Of a stretch of DNA of 64,000 nucleotides, positions 27,301 to 39,300 are shown one piece after another (positions within the stretch are counted from its first letter, which is position 1; every line of letters starts with the position of its first letter). A program made the position numbers and the translations under genes. The DNA is from Symsagittifera roscoffensis (taxonomy: Eukaryota; Xenacoelomorpha; Acoela; Convolutidae), in assembly GCF_963678635.1 (NCBI RefSeq), contig NC_087063.1, positions 36,492,540 through 36,556,539 on the forward strand. The letters are read 5' to 3'. Under the pieces are notes generated by a model, which ran no database searches, was not told where the DNA came from, and was given only the letters and a program-made list of their open reading frames with translations.

Positions 27301-30300
27301 GGTTGTCGTCTTATTAGTCGGACACCAATCTAATTGGTCTTATTAACTCTATAAACGACTCGAATTTTAACACTTAATTTATATTCATTTACCAAAAACT
27401 ATTCGAGACCAGTTAAAGGACAGCCAAAACATTCGGCGCGTTGCCCTGATAATAGAAGTCTTGTTATTATCTAAATGGTCATAGCCAGAAAAATCTCATT
27501 TTATCATACTTTCTAAAACTATTCGTACACAGAGGCGAGGCTGAGCTTCGCGCCACTTGCGATACAAAACAAAAAAGCCAAAAATCAAAAAATAATGTCT
27601 CAAACGAATGAGTTCTGTTAAAAATTTTAGGCTAAAAAAAACTTTTCCAAACATAAATATTGATTACCCAAAACAATAGAACGATTCGGGCTAACCAAAC
27701 TCAAAAAATCGAGATTCATAAATTCCTAAAGGTATACAAAACATTCGCTTGAAATCTTGCTACCAAAGAATCTGTTCTTTTTTGCGCGATCTAGAGGGCA
27801 GCATAAAAATTATGTTTCTTTTGAATTGACTCAAAATTAGGCCAAAAAAATTTGGGCAGAATAAAGTTTTCAAGCAAAAAAAAAAACAAAAAAATATACG
27901 AACTCAAGGCTAGTAAAATTACAAAGAGCAGAAGTAAATTGAAGCCAAATACAAAGTTTATTGCGTACAGCAACAAAAAACAGTTCTACGATGCGGCAAC
28001 TAAGCCGACAAAAACATTTTTTTTTTTCAGGGAAATTACAAGTTGTTGATGGAAAAAAAGTCTCGTTCCCGATTGCACTACACTTGTTTTCGCAAGCGTA
28101 ATCATGAACTGAACCTAAATTTAACATTCTTTAGTTTGAATATTCTGTGGACAAAGATATTTTATGGAAAAGTCAAGACCCATTGCAACACCCTTTGCTG
28201 ATCGCAAGAAAAATCAATTTTCTGTGAAAGACAAATTTGATTAAGGTTTGAATAACTGGTAACTCTATTGCTTTACGAGCTTTATTGCAGGTGATCAAAT
28301 TTATACCCTACGCCATTGTTTCCTCCCACTTCGTGAAGTAGTCAGGTTACAGCAAATCCTGATATTCAAGGGATATTAATATTGTTGAGCAGCTTACGGA
28401 AAATATCCGGGCACCACATACTTCATCCTAGATAAAATTCAATTTAACTCATTTGTCTAAATTAATTCAATTCCTAGATTTCTTCAATATATCGCACACC
28501 CGGAGTGCAGCCAGTATTTAGACAGCCGCGTATTCATACTGGTCAGTATTTAGACAAATACTCTATGAACCAATCAGAATCGAGAAAAAACATAAATAAT
28601 CCAAAATAAATAATAATTATTTATTAATTTCTTCTTTGTCTCGATTCTGATTGGTTGAAACAGTATTTGTATAAATACTGACCAGTATGAATACGCGGCT
28701 GTCTAAATACTGACATGTAACCCGCACACCCTAACAAAAAATCAAAATGAGCGTAAAAAAATGCCTCAGTGAAATTACTTTAATTTTGCTTAAATTACTT
28801 TTTACAGTAAGACAAAGCTACAATGCGATTGGCCAAAAATAAACAAATTGCCAGTGTGTAGCACGGCTAATTTTCAATTCAATTCAAGTCTCAAAAACTA
28901 ATTTATTGCATTCATTTTGTTTTTCAAAATACTGTACACAACAGCCAAATGAAATCAATATATTTTAAATTTATTGATTCATTTTTTATCCACATTTCTT
29001 TATCCAAATTTTCCCACATTTAAGCCTGCCTATGTTTTTCTCTCCGACGAAGTAAAAATTATTTCGGTTGATGCTCCGAGAGGGCCTTGTTACTTATCAA
29101 GTTCTACTAGTCGACTATTTCGAATGTGTTAATTTGGGTTAGCGACAACTTGAACATCACAACTTGAAATGATAATATGATCAACCAGGATGCTAAATTT
29201 GCGCTAAAATTAATTCAGGATTTCAAAATATGCATTTTCTAACCCTGCTGTTTATAAACTGTTTTGAAAAAGGTTGCATAAACATGTCTATTTGATGGGT
29301 CTTTCGCGGCGGTTGCGCTGGGAAAAAATCATTTGTATGGGGTTTTAATGGCTCTGAATGACTGTGTTTATAAACTGTTTTGAAAAAAGGTTGCATAAAC
29401 ATGTCTATTTGATGGGTCTTTTGCGGCGGTCGAGCTAGGAAATAATAATTTGTTATGGGGTTTTAATGGCTCTGAATGACTGGCTCTATAAAGACTCCCT
29501 CCATAACCTATGGTGGCTTATTGCAATTTATGAAAGCATTAAATCATAAGTATGAAGCAATTTCACATGTGTTAATTAATGTGGTTGTCCATGCTACAAT
29601 AATATATAGCGTGCTTAGAAACTTTAGGGCACTACCCAGCGACCAAAAGGTCCATTTAGTGTCCGCTCAGGTCATTGATTTTGTAAATGTATAAAACTCC
29701 GTAAATTTATAAAACTTCTTCTACTTTCTTTCTTCTTACAAACGTGAACAAAAAAACTAAACTGACTAACTCAAAGAAATTTTAATTTGTGCAGTAAAAT
29801 TTAAAGAAAACTCAAAAAATGAGATTATTGCCCGTGGAAGCGTAAGTCTCTGATTAAAAACCAAAAAAATTGCTACCCAGAAAAATTCAATATTACTATA
29901 TGGTCAAGTGTGCTGGTTGGAATAATTGGATTTATGTTAGAGGGTTGATAATTGTGCTGAAAGAAAGAGAGAGAGAGAATAACACATTGGAATGATAAGA
30001 TATAAAAACATCAGTAAAAACTAAAGACCAATTCATTTCCCCTGTTTCTCGAGAATATTCAAAACAACGTTTGATTTTCTTAAAACACCCGTTAGTTTGC
30101 TTTTTTCAATTTTCAGTTGCAACTAAACATTAGAATCTTCTTGGGGAGTCTTCGATTTCTTGGACTTGACAGATACCATCTCAGTTGCATTCGGGAGTCC
30201 GTTGGTTCCACTGGACGACTTTTGCGATGCCACGGCAGCCGGGTTATAACTCTGGCGTTTCAGCTTCCTCCTGTCGTAATGATACTTCAGAACTGCCCCT

Positions 30301-33300
30301 AGAATAGTAGCTGCAAACGCTCCCACCACACAGCAGAACACAATAAGCGTACTCGGGTCAATTGCCGCAGGATCCCCCATAGTTTTGACAACAAATTTTG
30401 TGTCAAATGAAAGAAAAGATTAGACCTCGTTCAGTTTCAGACAGAACGACAATAAAGATCGACTTCGAAAGTTGCTAGTATTGCAGTGCAACCAATATAT
30501 TTGGTCAGTATTGTTTGACCTGATCACTGATGTATTTACAATAAAATTCAACAGCGACCTTTTCAGTTCGAAATTTACAATTCAGAAATAATAACTTCGA
30601 AATCTATCTTGTTATATTGTGCATGAACATAAAATTGAAAATTATGTCAATGTAATACAACGGAATTCTCAATTTGGTCCAGCATCAATGGAAAAAAATC
30701 TGCAGTGTGAAATTTTAATTCGCAATCGGAGCTAGTTTGTTAGGTATCATATAGATAGCAATCTTATTGTAGTCCGTCTAAACAAAAAATAGCAATGCAG
30801 GTGCAGATTAACTGTTCAATTATAGAAAAAATATATTTGCTATAACCAACCAGATTCTTGTAATCAGCGTCAACGTGGAATGACTAAAGTAGTTTCACTT
30901 GAAAGTTCTTTTATTCTTTTAGTTAACTATTAGCAAATTTAAGGTCAAAAAGAAAAACCAAATGCTGTAAGCAAACGGTATGTGCAATTTCACTCAACAA
31001 AAATTTATATTTTGTGCTGAAAGGGCAACAGCTTGAATTCTAATAAGCAAACACACGCAAAAAATAATTTGGAGAGAATGGTCTGAAGGGAAATTCAACT
31101 GCCTCAAAATTGCATAAAAACACAAAAAGAACTCAAGAACCATTCGTTCAAAGAACTCCCTTAAGAGAACATGCCTTCAAAACTCAATGGTCCTCTCGAC
31201 TAAGTACGAAACAAAACGACTAAGTATGAAACATTAGAAAAGAAAATGTCCTTTTTTATTTCAATTGCTTTCAAACAAAAAAAATTTCAAACAAAAACAC
31301 TTTTTGGTCAGCATCAAACACGGCTAACAAAAGAAAGAATGTTAAGACTGCAAATGATCAAAATCAAACAGACAGCTGAAAGTAAATACAATCGGTACCG
31401 CCACAAAAGGAAACTAGGAAAACAAAAGACGACTCGCTATAGAAGGGAATCGACAATTCGCAAACTTTGAAAATAAGTTATAGATGAGTAACAGGAACTA
31501 AGACGAAAAGAAAAGCACATGCGTCTTTAATGAAACGGAATTTAGACGTTCAATTTTTTGCTTAAGTAACATTTTGGACGAAAACCAAGGGGCTAACAAA
31601 CGTATTGCTGGAAACAAATTTTCGCCAATACAAAAAGAGTATATAATTCCTTTGCATATCCAAATATTTTGAATAAATAATTTCGAAAACGTTAATCGAA
31701 TTTTATAAAAACATTTTTGAATTGCATAAATTATACAAGTGCGACTTGTGAAAAATTGATTCGCACGTATAAAAAAGCTCGAACGAAGATTAATTGTAGT
31801 CAGCGAAAGTTACTGGTAGTCAGTAAACAAAATTTCACACACGTTAGTAATACAATTACTTCAAATTTCCCAAAGTTGCCCTTGCGATAAAGCAAAAACT
31901 CCTGTTCGACAAAATCGGGTATTATTACACTAGCGAGAGCAAGTGTCTTAAAACCGGGAGCATGACTTGTTTCAGTAAACAACTTTTCTTTTTATGTAAA
32001 AATTGAACAGTAAGCAATTTTCATTGCAAATGTAAGTGTTGTTCTTTGAAAGCTCAGGGAGGTGGACTTGAAACTTTTTAAATCATGTTTTTCGGCGCAA
32101 GAGGTGTCTGCTCAAAGATTGTCGGCTTAGTGGTTGCCACATCACTGATTTTCCTTTTCTTGTACTGTAGGCCACTTCCTTTGTAGTTGAAAGTGCAAGT
32201 GTTGTTCATTCTAGTCTCAGGTGCGACTTAAAATTGTTAAGATTTTTTTTTATCAAATCATATTTTTTCTGCTCAACTTGTGACTGCTCAAAGATTGTCG
32301 GCTTTGTTTCATCTTCGTAAATTTTCTTTCGTTGCTAATTTAATACTCAAACTTTAGCCATGCTAGACTAGAATGAACATATATCAAGATATACAAAAAA
32401 TTAAATTTTAATACAACTAGTTTTTTCAACGCTTTCCATTTATTCGACTTCTTATGTTTTTTTAATGTTTGTGTTTAATCGCAAGTGGTGCAAAGCTCCG
32501 CTTCACCTCTGTATTGTAGTTTTACATCGACGTCTAAATTCAGTTTTTTGGTCACGTCTTATTTGCTTCCCGTCTAATTTACACACGCTTCTTCTGCATT
32601 AGAAGAAGCGCCCACTTGCTCAGCCACACTTTTATTAGCATTTGCCGCTAGCCTAGATTGATTTGTTTGGTAATAACAAAAGATAGCTGAGCATTGTCTT
32701 TTATTGCGAGTTGTCATTTGCTTCGAGATATCGCCTCACGAATGTAATCATGAGCTTGTGGAAAATTGAGCAAAAAAAACAGCAGTAATCTAAGCTAAAA
32801 AATAATAACTAAAGTAATTATGATAAAAAAATGGATCTTGTTAACTATTTTCCCCCTTTTGGGCCTTGTTAAGTATTTTCCCCCTTTTGGATCTTGTTAA
32901 CTACTTCCCCTATGCATGTATTATTTTTGAAAACCAATTCTGTATAAAATATGCATTTTAAAATGCCAAAAATTAAGTGGGTTTTCATTTGCGCTTTGGT
33001 ATTTGTATTATTCACTATTTATATAATACCCACGTAAAAAATTTTAAATATGTATATATTTTCTGAAAATTGTGTTAAGCTATTGAAAATGTGGCCGCCA
33101 AAATTGAATTTCTGAAAATCGAAATAGGGGGGATAGTTAACAAGATCCAAAAAATAATATTTTTATACTGAGAGGAAGCAGAGGGACGCACTCGCGATAG
33201 ATCAAAACCAGGGCATAGAGAGCAAGCTGAGAGAAAAATAGACGAAAGCCTCTGATGACGCTCATTTTAGCAAACATGCCAGAAATTTATATTGACAGCA

Positions 33301-36300
33301 TTAAATTAGCATTCATACAAAAGAAAAAAAAGTAGAAAAGCCGACAAACATTTTCAGTAGGCAAAGCTCGTTGAGCCGAACACAATTTTGTTGTCGTAAA
33401 ATATTTAGAGACTAACTTATTGAAACTTGAATTTTGTAGCTCTCCCTACACACACAAAAGCCTACTTTCACACTTCAAACGATGCAATATGAGGCAACTA
33501 AGCCAAGATAAGATAAGCTGGAACCTTATAGAACGTAGTAGCTTTTGAGAAAAAAAGAATTGAACTGAAGTTATATAAAAAAGTGGATTTGGTTTGGTGA
33601 AATGACAAATTTTAGAATCAAAACAAAATGATTTTGACTTATAGTAAAATTGCACAGAGCAAAAGAAAACCCATTCTATTTTTTCTGTGCAATTTGTGGA
33701 GAGTAACCGGAAAATGATAGTCCGACAAAAATACTTTCGAAAGAAAAATTCAATCGCTGAAAGTACAGCTCCTGGCCAAAACCAAATCCCAATATTCGGT
33801 CGCCCCAAGCATGAGCCTCACTATTACGCCACGCGAGCCAAGTTATTAAATGAAATTTGATGTGCTAATTTAAAGTTCTGTGAAAAAATGTCTTTACGGT
33901 TACAGAGTCCGATACTTGATTGCAAACCCTTTGCTAAGGGTATTAATAATTGAACGCACACGCAAAACTCAGTCAAGACAGCTAAATCAATTTTCTTAAG
34001 AGATTTTTGTTCGGTTAAAAACATTATATTTTTCTGTTTTTTATTTTCTATATCTTAACGTTTCTCAATAAGAAGCATATTGAAAATAGACTTTAATTAA
34101 CTGTTTCTTGAGAGGTTCAAACCATTTTCATACACACAGAGGCAAAGCTGCACTTCACTACGCCAAGAAAACATTAAATATACTATTTGAAACTAAAAAC
34201 AAGGCTAGCCGGTAGTACAGAATATTCCTACCATAGTCGAAGGAACTGCAATTTTTTTAAAAATCAGTTTCGTTTTTTTTTGCGTGGTGTAATAAAAGGA
34301 CCTGAAGCAGCCGTGGAATAGCTCAGGAATATTTGACATTTTTAGTAAATAAGCAAATTTGACAACACTTTTGTAAAAAATTGACCAAGAGAACAAAAAA
34401 TTATCAGAACTTCAAAAAAAAGTTTCAATTTTAGCAGAATTTTTTTTGAAGTTTTGAATTTTTTCTACTCCTCAAATGGCGCTAAAAAGTACAAAACAAC
34501 TTTATTTTAGTAAAAATAGGTTTTCACGGCCTAAGTTAAGCAAAAATATGCTATTGTAGGCCTGCTCGCTTCCACAGCTCGCTCCAATTTAAACCTGTTT
34601 TTCTCGATACTGGGACAGGTTTTTGGAAACTTCAAATCTCGACTGAAAGGGCTTTAACATGATATATCACTCCATCCATTCCCATAAATATTTGTGGTAC
34701 CTGATTTTGCGTTGAAAACAAAAAGAAAAAACTAAAACACTTAAATGCAAATTTCCTCCCCATTTTTCAAATGGTCGAAACAAAAAAGCCCTCTACGCAA
34801 TCGAACTCTCTCTTGACTCTGATTTCCTGCCAACTGCGCTATACTTTCTTCTTTCAAACGCTAGTCACTATAAAGCGAATGCAACACCCGCTAAAAATTG
34901 CCAATACTAAAATGATATGCAGCAAAAGTGCCAACAAAATACCATGAAACAAGCCGGGAAACGTTAGAAAAATTCCTACAACTTTTGCATCATTTTGCAA
35001 TTTCAGGAGTTGGAAAACTGAAAAAAGGCCAATGTGCCCCCATTTGTAGACACCAAAAAAGTTACCAATCATCTGCAGCTCATAACATGCCTCCATAAAA
35101 AGTGCATTGATACAACCAGCAAAAATAACACCAACCCAACATTGAAAAACAGTCAACAGACATGCGGAAAACAGTCAATGAACGCAAGTAAACAAAAAAT
35201 CTTATGTTTTTTTGAAAAAAAAAACAACTTTCGAATTTCGAAGAAAAACGGATGGCCTTACAGCTGTTCGATTTTCTAGAACAGTTAACTTTTGGCATTT
35301 TTGGCATTATGGACAATTTGAGAAACCTGGAACAATAGGCAAAATTTTTATTTCGCTGGGAAATCTGATAAACCAGTTCGATAGTGGAGTTTGCCTTCCT
35401 TTTAACAATGAACTCCACTTAAAAAGAAATTAAAAATCAAACCAAGAAAAAGTAAATTTGAGCCTGAACAAATAAAAAACTTTTCCTGAAAAACGAAAAA
35501 AAATCATCACGACGTATATAAGAGTGAACAAGCTCATCGAATCTTACAAATAAGAACAAAAGGAAGCAGACGGCAAATCTTAAAATATCTTGCAGTTACG
35601 ATTTAAAAAATTTCAATTTAGAAAATAGAACAGTCGATTGAAAATAGCCCGACATTGTTAGATTTCGTCTTAATTGCTTCCTCTATAAAAGGCATGAAAA
35701 ACACTGTAATTTTAGCTGAGCCTCTCACCAATCAAAACTAAGTTTTCACGGCCAAGACTGTGCCTCTCATCAATCAAAACCACTTTGTAAATATCAATTT
35801 GATCATTTCGCTAATTTATCTAGTAATAAACGAAAGTATTATAGTCCAAAGGAGATCTTCGGGTTCTAATGCTCGTTCTTCTGGCGCTGAACTGGTTTTC
35901 ACTTGCACCTCGTCTGGCGTTTCCTGTAGCATGCCCTCTTCTCGTACTGTTGCTCAACGGTTGTTCCTCAATAAACTCCAGTCTTCGCGTCGGCTCCCCG
36001 ATTGAGGCATGTGAATTTGCATCCAATCTTGATATCCGGTCTTGAATGCGAGGTTGTGACTTTCTTTGAATCATCGAGTGACCTGCATGGTTGAGGGCTC
36101 TTTTTTCTCAACTACCCATAAGCAAAAATGTATGGCACAACGAGTTAAGTTACAAAGGTATACAGAGGAGATTCTGCACTTCGCAAACACAAGCATAGAT
36201 AACAGATAGCGCTAAAAGGGTCAAAAGTGAAAAAATATAGAAAAGGTAAAACTGATTAACACTAGGGGCCCCGCTAAAGCTGTTTGATAAAATCAAAAAC

Positions 36301-39300
36301 TAAGTTACTGACGTAAATTTCAAAATGTCAAAAATTGGACATTTAACAATTCCCTGATTCTCATCAAATCTATGAAGAACACGCTTTTTGACGGGATATT
36401 AAAACATCTCCATTTGAACAATTTCTTCTTTCAGAATAAAAACAAAAATCGGAAAAACTCGTTTATGCAGCATCCTTAATCTCAGGTCTCGCTCCAAATT
36501 TTTCGAGAGAAAAAATTTCTACTGAAGCCAACTTTGTTGTTCTACAAAAAATTATACAGAGAAATTTTCCAGTGCATGTCTTTTTCGATTGAAACCTCAA
36601 TCTTAGATTTGACCGAGTCATTTTTGAGGAAACTCAACAAAATTCCAAATTATTGACTTTTTCTAAATCCAATAATGCTAAAAATACAGCAAAAAATATT
36701 CAATAGGCAATAACGTAGTTTTTCAAAAACGAAGTATAAATGTGGGGGGGGGGGGGTAGAAAAGAGGCAAAGAGACTTGCGGAATATGCAGGCACACTGG
36801 TCATTAGCCGATATTTCGTTTCAAGCCATTTGTTGAAAAACGCTGTAGTAGTTCTCAAAGAAATTCGAAACCGTCTCAAAAAAAAAACATAGACAACAGA
36901 TAGTTGAAAAAAAAGTCCATGAACGCACAAAAACAGAAAAAAGTGCTTGTTTTTTAAAATTCAATTTTAGAATTACAAAAAAAAAAATCGGGGCTTTGAA
37001 GCTCGTAGAACTTCAAAAACAATTAATGATCGATTGAACTAATCCAATTAGAAAAAAATCTGGCTCTTTTTCCTCCCCCCCCCCCCCCCCACCTCGCACG
37101 AGCTTCAATATATTAGTGTTACGAGTGGTTTTACGAGGTTGAGTATGAAAACCAAATATGTTTGTCGTGGCCTTATTAGTCTGTATGTAAATTTTCATAA
37201 CAATCGGACAATGTGGACAACAAATTTACATGTAAAAAATTGCAGGTGGGGGGAAAAGGAAAAAGAGCCAAAAATATGGATCAATAGGCAAAACTTTTAA
37301 TCAGCTCGAAAATCTAAAAAATTACACAGAAGCGAAGCTAAAACTAGAGAGAACACGACCAAAAGAAATAAGCCTCGAGTTAGTACAAAATCGTCTAAAT
37401 CTAGGATTCGATCTCCGACCGATCGCGACCTAGAAATTATTAGTCTCACGCACTAACCACTGAGCCACGGACGCTTACTTAATAGCAAACACTAGCCACA
37501 AATGAAGCAGATAACAGATGCTATGAAATTTCCAATGCTACAGATCTTGACAAGTGAACACTTTAAATGGACACTTTTTTGCGAGTTAGCTCAGAAAAAA
37601 TGAAGGCTCGTACTAATACACTACGCCGCCTGCTAGATTAAAAATCAATTTCAAAACTAGAAGCCTTTCACGTTTTTTCCACTTTCGTATTTGGAGAGAG
37701 CCAACTTTTAGATGAAATTAAATTGTGCTCAAAGTTTACATATACCAAAGTGCATTCATTAATGCATGAATATGAATGAACGCACATCGTTAGTTATTAC
37801 AGCATTTTAAGGATTTTCCTGAACAAAAAAAAAACAAAAAATCACCGCAACCTATATAAGCGTCTTCACTACGTTCATCGACTCTTAAAAACCAAATCCA
37901 TACATTTTCATAATACCTGTTTTATCAAACAGGAACAAGTCGCCAATACACCAGATGATACAAAGATATAATGCTATGCAGCAAAAAAAGCCAAACATAA
38001 TGCTGCAAAAAGTCGACCAACTTAATGAGCACTTTTATTTGCAACGTCGCTTGGAAAAAAGAGATACCATTATATGAGATTATAAAATGCGATGCTCCTG
38101 GAAACAATGCAAACATGTTTAAGAGTTTGCGGTCCGCTTCTATATTATGAAGCCCAAACATATTTGGAGTAATCTAATGAGAATGTATGTCAATTTTCAT
38201 AATTTCATTAAGATGAGATGATAGGCAAAATTCTACAAGTGAAAACTCGCAGATTCTAACATAGCCAACAGACAGTTGGAAAAGAGTCAATAAACGCAAT
38301 TAAAGAAGAAAACTTTCGAATTTCGAAAAAAAACAGTCTTTGTAGAAAACGAACTTTCTTGGAAAAGAGCTTTAAAAAGTGCCAATCATGACTTGTTCTA
38401 GGATTTCTCAGAGCTTTAAGACTGTTATATGCTTTAGGACTGTTATATGACAATTGATAAAATTACAAAAAAACTGGGCTCTTTTCCAGTTCCCCCTTTC
38501 AAATTCAGTTTTGAAAAGTCTTTTTACCGTTGTCATCATGCAATGAAATTTGGCGTGGTGACCAAATGGACAATTCTGAACAGATTTGTTTTTCATACGT
38601 TACAGCGAAACATCACGCATTTAGCCGTAATAACACGTAGAACAAACATAAAACTCGGTATTTTGAAAGGGGGGACTGGAAAAGAGTCAAAAACTGATAT
38701 AAAATTGTTCACACGGCAATTTGCATGTAAATGTTGCAAAAGTTTGTTCACTTCTGCACTCTGACACGTTTTGAAGCAGTTTATCTTATAAAAAGTCATT
38801 TTCAGAGACTTTCACCAACTGAATTTCAAAAAAATCAAAAGGGGGGAAGAGTTTTCATCGACTCTTAATGCGTTCAGGGAGGAAAGAGAGCCGACCTGCC
38901 AAGACTTGACTGTTTTCAACGTCTCCTGCAAGTCCGTTAATGCCCCTGTTTTCCTCGAGCATCTGATTTTGATCCAAATCATAAGTTGAATTATGCTGAT
39001 GCTCTTCTGTTTGATAAATTTGAGGCTCGTGCAGCTCCTCCGAGTACTGCTGGATGGGGTTGCGCGTATCCTCATAATAATTGTTTTCCTCGGCTCTATC
39101 ATTGTGGTAACCTTGCTCGTTGTGGTACTGAAGTTGTGCCATATGTTGTTCTTGTTGTAGCATGTGCATTTGATGTGCCGTTTCATTCTGCGAGTTCTGA
39201 AGTAGGCGGCCGTCTTCGTAGGTCGCATTTGGCATGTCAGGAACAGAGGGCATATGGTTGCGATTATCAATCAAATGCCCGACTTGGGAAAAACTACGCG

